From Actinomycetota bacterium (lineage in GTDB: Bacteria > Actinomycetota > Actinomycetes > Streptosporangiales > Streptosporangiaceae), in assembly GCA_003541285.1 (NCBI GenBank), contig DPMS01000475.1, positions 1-8,870 of the forward strand: 8,870 nucleotides of DNA, in the 5' to 3' direction. Shown in pieces: positions 5,991 through 8,870 of the stretch. Position 1 is the stretch's first letter. Each line of letters opens with the position of its first letter. Both the position numbers and the translations under genes were made by a program. The notes beneath the pieces are model-generated. The model made no database searches, was not told where the DNA came from, and was given only the letters and a program-made list of their open reading frames with translations.

Positions 5991-6491
5991 GGCCCGCCAG
6001 CGTGTTCAAGCGATGTCTGGTTTAGGGAGATTTCCCCGCTTTGCGTGTCCAAGGGGCGAATGCACTAAAAGCCAATGGCTGCTGGCTGGTGAGTTCGCAG
6101 TTGGGGGCTGGTCATGAGGGCCGGGGCGGACCGGTGGATCTCCGGCCGCCACGAACGCTGGGGCAGGCTGGTCAAACACGCGGGCAGCGCAGGCAAACTC
6201 GGTCATCACGAGACAGATGTAGGCGAGAACGCCAACGCCTAGCAGCGTTTAAGGCCCGGGCTGCCTGGTCGATCACCGCTGCGGCAATCGGCCGTGGCTG
6301 CCATCGCCGACTGCGTGAGCTACGACTACGCGCTGACCGTGGTCCGGGCGTATGGCGAGACTTGCGGGCGAGCGGGCACGGACGGCCCGCTGATCCCGGC
6401 AAGGCTCACGCAAGAGGACTCTATTGGACTCGTTAGGCGCACGTCCGATAAAAGCCAACCACGTTTCGCCACGCCTCAGCCCTAACGGTTG
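5991..6491. other. Stretch without an assignable gene
   Basis: Roughly 500 bases show several short frames on both strands but none with a start, ribosome-binding site and family likeness together. The most coding-like patch is on the plus strand at about 6267-6440, reading LRQSAVAAIADCVSYDYALTV onward with G/C third positions. It lacks a start and fades into AT-richer sequence, so it may be the scrap of a larger gene. A minus-strand frame from 6209 (MMTEFACAARVFDQ) is Pro-rich and unconvincing. No RNA gene or array is visible. Confidence 0.5.
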
Positions 6492-6520
6492 TTGGACGTA
6501 ATGACACGCAGACCTACACT
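6492..6520 (+). promoter_or_regulatory. Promoter with -35 TTGGAC and -10 TACACT, possible leaderless start
   Basis: TTGGAC (6492-6497) and TACACT (6515-6520) are separated by exactly 17 bases, and both fit the actinobacterial sigma-A consensus well. The first A of ATG 6527 lies seven bases after the -10 box, where transcription should start, so the mRNA may be leaderless. That ATG opens a 53-codon frame (6527-6688) ending in a GTGA overlap with the downstream membrane protein gene. Confidence 0.6.
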
Positions 6521-6684
6521 TCGCTTATGACCGATGTCAACCCCCGGGTACGGTCTTCGTCTCCGGCCTCATCCTTCCCGAGTTGCGCCACCCGGAGAGG
6601 GTCGCTGGCGATGCGCGGGCTGAGCATGGTCTCGCTGCCCGCGTCACGCGGCGGTCAGCGCCGGGGAAAGGCGACGGGTTCCCC

Positions 6685-7155
6685 GTGACGTCCTCGTCGC
6701 GAGGGCGGGTCGAGCTGCAGCAGTCGGCAGTCAACGTGCTCCAGCTCCCGATTCTCATCGCGGTCGCCCTGCTCGCCGTCGTCATCAGACAGCTATTCGT
6801 GCACCGGCCCAGCGCAACCGTCCTCGGCGTCTGCGCCGCAGCGGCGGCCTTGGACATCGTCCTGGCCATGTACTTCCTGCGCATCATTGGATCGACCTTG
6901 GTCGTCACCGCGGACGACATCACCTTCACGCGGCGGCGACGGGGCAAGGGCCGAGCCTCCCAGCAAGTCATCCAGCGCACTGCCGACAGCACGCTCAGCT
7001 TCCGCGTGGCTGCCAATGGCCCCATTGGCTCGGACCACACGGGCTACGTGCTTAAGTTGCGCGACAATGCGACGGGCAAGGAGGTGTATGCGGGCGCGTT
7101 CGGTCGCCGCAAGGTCCAGCAGGCCTGCGAGTCGCAAGGATGGCCGTTCTCCTGA
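6685..7155 (+). CDS. Membrane protein with two TM helices and a PH-like cytoplasmic domain
   Basis: Taken from GTG 6685 the product is 156 residues. Two membrane helices, about 18-37 (LQLPILIAVALLAVVIRQLF) and 43-66 (TVLGVCAAAAALDIVLAMYF), form a hairpin. They are followed by a basic stretch RRRRGKGR and a beta-rich domain starting GSTLVVTADDITFTRR and ending in a helix GRRKVQQACESQGW. This layout resembles bacterial PH-domain (DUF304-like) membrane proteins, which have no enzymatic activity. The start is uncertain: GTG 6685 has only GGGGAAAGG 14 bases upstream and may be translated by coupling to the frame from ATG 6527. The same frame is open further upstream (TTG 6583 and beyond) with good codon bias. 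Inserting one C in the run at 6541-6545 would join ATG 6527 to it, giving a protein of about 209 residues. Function unknown. Confidence 0.72.
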   Translation: MTSSSRGRVELQQSAVNVLQLPILIAVALLAVVIRQLFVHRPSATVLGVCAAAAALDIVLAMYFLRIIGSTLVVTADDITFTRRRRGKGRASQQVIQRTADSTLSFRVAANGPIGSDHTGYVLKLRDNATGKEVYAGAFGRRKVQQACESQGWPFS

Positions 7156-7203
7156 CGACAGCATCTGCGTCCGGTGGCGCTGCCAGCACTGCCACAGGGA
7201 ACC

Positions 7204-8172
7204 GTGCTACGGATAATCGCTGGCTGCGGCCGGGTCCGCTACCAGCCGGCTGACCGGCTGTGGCTCGCGGCGCTGTCCCGGCTGATCCCCCGGAACCGCT
7301 GGGGCGAGGTGTTCGCCGTGACCTAGGCGACGCTGCTCGCCTGGCACCGGCGGCTGGTTGCACGCCACTGGGACTACACGAACCGGAGGGATCCCGGACG
7401 GCCATCCACCGCGGCAGCGATCCGCAAGCTCGTGATCGGCATGGCGGCGGAGAACCCGACGTGGGGCCACCGGCGGGTGCAAGGCGAGCTCATCAAGCCC
7501 GGCCACCGGATCGCTGCCTGCACGGTGTGGCAGATCCTGCATGACGCCGGGATCGATCCCGCGCCCCGCCGCACCGGCCCGGCCTGGAAGCAGTTCCTGC
7601 CGCGCAGGCCCGCGGCATCCTCGCGGCCGATTTCGCGCATTGGACACGGTGCTGTTGCGGCGCATCTACGCGCTGATCGTCATCGAGCACGGCACCTGCC
7701 GCGCTCACCTGGCCGGCATCACCGCGCGCCCTGATGCCGCGTGGACGGCACAGGCGGCCCGCAACTTCCTCATGGACCTCGGCTCACGCGCGGAACGCAT
7801 CAAGTTCCTGATCAGGGATCGCGCAGGCCAGTTCACTGATTCCTCCGATGCCGTGTTCACCGCGGAAGGCACCAGGATTCTCGCCAGCCCGCCGCAGGCG
7901 CCCCAGAGCAAACGCTATCTGTGAACAGATGATAGGTACCCTGCGCCGGGAGCTGCCCGACCGGCTGCTGATCGTCAAATGAGCACCACCTGCGCCAGGT
8001 GCTGACCGGATACCTGCGGCACCGCAACACGGCCCGGCCGCACCGCGCCCTGGGCCAGCTGCCGCCGGCTCAGGCTCACACCCAGCCACCGGCGATCAAC
8101 CTCACCGAGCACCGGATCCGCCGAAAACAAGTCCCCGGCGGGCTCACACACAAATACCACATCGCGGCCTGA
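7204..8172 (+). pseudogene. DDE (rve) insertion-sequence transposase, multiply frameshifted
   Basis: A nearly complete integrase-core transposase is readable only by switching frames. From 7204 one frame gives LWLAALSRLIPR, a TAG at 7324-7326, WHRRLVARHWDY, NPTWGHRRVQGEL, and TVWQILHDAGIDPAPRRTGP, the HTH_21-like part. Around 7602 the frame shifts to ARGILAADF with the first Asp (7629-7631). At 7640 it shifts again to RIYALIVIEHG and FLIRDRAGQF with the second Asp (7817-7819). Near 7908 it shifts to NAICEQMIGTLRREL with the Glu (7923-7925), about 35 residues after the second Asp. At 7978 it shifts to NEHHLRQVL, RPHRALGQLPP and the stop at 8170-8172. The DD(35)E triad is thus recognisable but scattered, and the N-terminal ~40-70 residues are missing. 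It is dead. The protein type is abundant in Streptomyces-like genomes; I leave IS3 versus IS481 open. Confidence 0.85.
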
Positions 8173-8215
8173 AGCCCGCTCTCTACAAGAAGAAGCAGGT
8201 CATCACCGCGATCGA

Positions 8216-8338
8216 GTATTCGAGCCCAGCAAGGTCTCCGACAAGTACGTTCGCGCACTGCTGGGCCGCCTGGCGGCTGCCGTGGGCATCGAGAAGCGTG
8301 TTCACCCGCACGGTTTCCGGCACATTCTCTCTGCTTAA
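8216..8338 (+). pseudogene. Tyrosine recombinase C-terminal scrap
   Basis: The frame reads VFEPSKVSDKYVRALLGRL, then IEKRVHPHGFRHILSA and TAA at 8336-8338. HPHGFRH is the HxxR box of phage-integrase-type tyrosine recombinases, and 'S.KYVR.LL.RLA..AGI.KRVHPHG.RH' is the usual lead-in. Upstream of about 8216 the frame loses likeness, so the first Arg and the N-terminal domain are absent. After HILSA the stop removes the final His/Trp and Tyr box. It begins within 45 bp of the end of the transposase pseudogene, so two elements were joined here. Confidence 0.72.
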
Positions 8339-8341
8339 TGA

Positions 8342-8408
8342 CCGTGTCGTGATTAGCTCCAGGGTCCTGCGGGAGCTGTGATTTCCGGCTGCGGCGGGCC
8401 GTGTCGTG
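8342..8408. repeat. Paired direct and inverted repeats between two recombinase genes
   Basis: CCGTGTCGTG occurs at 8342-8351 and again at 8399-8408. Between them AGCTCC (8355-8360) is inverted as GGAGCT (8372-8377) across an 11-base gap, and GTGATT flanks it on both sides (8349-8354 and 8378-8383). Short inverted arms around a small spacer are the layout of tyrosine-recombinase core sites, but such short repeats also arise by chance in GC-rich DNA. Confidence 0.35.
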
Positions 8409-8432
8409 TTTCTGTCGTTCCGGTTCGTGATC

Positions 8433-8870
8433 ATGAGCTTCTTTTCGTCCCGGGGCTGGGAGTCCTGGGACATCGCGAACCGGCCGCTGATCCCCGAGCG
8501 GATGCCGGTCCTGGTCGATGACGACCTTCTGTTCGAGGACGGGCCCGGTGCTCCTCGCCCGTCGGTGGCGGTCAGCCAGTGGCTGCGGGAGCTGCCCGCC
8601 AGCGGTGCTCCGTCGCCGGCCACGTGGGAGGCGTACGCGCGGGCGGTCAAAGAGTGGATTGAGTTCCTGGGCCTGCACGGCGTCGGGGTGTTCGACTCGC
8701 GCGAGCGGCTGAAGGCGGGGCTGAGCCGGTATGCCGGGCACCGGGCGGCCGGCCCGGCCAGGCAGCGGTTCGCGGCCACGACGTGGGGCCGGCACATGAG
8801 CATCCTGTCGCTGTTCTACCGGTGGGCGATGGACGAGGGCCACGCGCAGGCCGAGCCGTTCACCTACCGG
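8433..8870 (+). CDS. Tyrosine-type site-specific recombinase, N-terminal part (runs off the right edge)
   Basis: From ATG 8433 the frame is open for 146 codons to the window edge. After the leader MSFFSSRGWESWDIANRPLI, residues about 44-145 form a SAM-like core-binding domain: VSQWLRELP, then TWEAYARAVKEWIEFLGLHGVG, RERLKAGLSRYAGHR and TWGRHMSILSLFYRWAMDEG, followed by FTYR. Four helices with a T/S-x-x-x-Y-x-x-x-(V/L)-x-x-W/F-x-x-(F/W) opening and an '(I/L)..FYRWA...G' close are typical of this domain. The catalytic R-K-HxxR-H-Y part lies outside the window. No Shine-Dalgarno sequence precedes ATG 8433; GTG 8427 and GTG 8406 are in-frame alternatives. Codon use is strongly GC3 and undisturbed, so the gene may be functional. 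Such recombinases belong to integrative elements or to tandem recombinase sets (Tn554-like, RIT-like). Confidence 0.82.
   Translation, partial: MSFFSSRGWESWDIANRPLIPERMPVLVDDDLLFEDGPGAPRPSVAVSQWLRELPASGAPSPATWEAYARAVKEWIEFLGLHGVGVFDSRERLKAGLSRYAGHRAAGPARQRFAATTWGRHMSILSLFYRWAMDEGHAQAEPFTYR

Noticed and set aside
5248..6117. 289-codon plus-strand frame
   Set aside because: It covers the XRE gene, the SDR stub and the monooxygenase-like tail on the other strand, each of which has recognisable motifs.
8076..8843. 255-codon and 206-codon minus-strand frames
   Set aside because: They are shadows of the transposase and recombinase genes on the plus strand, which carry HPHGFRH and the core-binding pattern.
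2264..8870. A CRISPR array or a copy of the tRNA 3' end (attR)
   Set aside because: I saw no regularly spaced repeats and no direct copy of the tRNA T-arm/acceptor sequence in the window.

Overview
The window is very GC-rich, with strong G/C preference at third codon positions. It carries an actinobacterial-style dnaX/ffs/tRNA-Ser block, so the source is most likely a high-GC filamentous actinomycete; I cannot name a genus. No tool was run: all calls come from reading the translations and recalled family patterns.

Layout. (1) Positions 1-2263 are conserved core. The 5' 661 codons of dnaX (DNA polymerase III gamma/tau) run on the minus strand off the left edge. The small SRP RNA gene (ffs) lies only 26 bp upstream on the same strand, and a divergent tRNA-Ser(GGA) with an encoded CCA end follows. 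(2) Positions 2264-8870 look like accessory DNA that has collected mobile-element debris beside the tRNA. They hold, in order: an imperfect palindrome resembling an IS200/IS605 end; an IS481-type transposase fragment (+); a three-repeat secreted protein (-), which looks intact; an integrase-core transposase tail (-); two small unknown ORFs overlapping by four bases (-); and an XRE-family helix-turn-helix regulator (-) whose upstream DNA is the truncated start of a short-chain dehydrogenase (SDR), preceded by a frameshifted tail that resembles nitronate monooxygenase. Then come a largely gene-free stretch, a two-TM protein with a PH-like tail (+), a DDE transposase pseudogene spread over several frames (+), a tyrosine recombinase C-terminal scrap (+), and the N-terminal 146 codons of a second tyrosine recombinase (+) running off the right edge.

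How the parts relate. The core block serves replication (DnaX clamp loader), protein targeting (SRP RNA) and translation (tRNA-Ser). The accessory block shows no single pathway. The likely functional genes are the secreted repeat protein, the XRE regulator, the two-TM protein, the unknown coupled pair and the right-edge recombinase. The rest is decay. The nitronate monooxygenase tail and SDR start appear to be the broken remains of an operon joined to the XRE gene by a deletion or recombination. I found no complete new defence or mobile system. The best leads are the SDR-XRE chimeric reading frame, the secreted protein with an invariant cysteine spacing, the coupled unknown pair, and the recombinase junction at the right edge.
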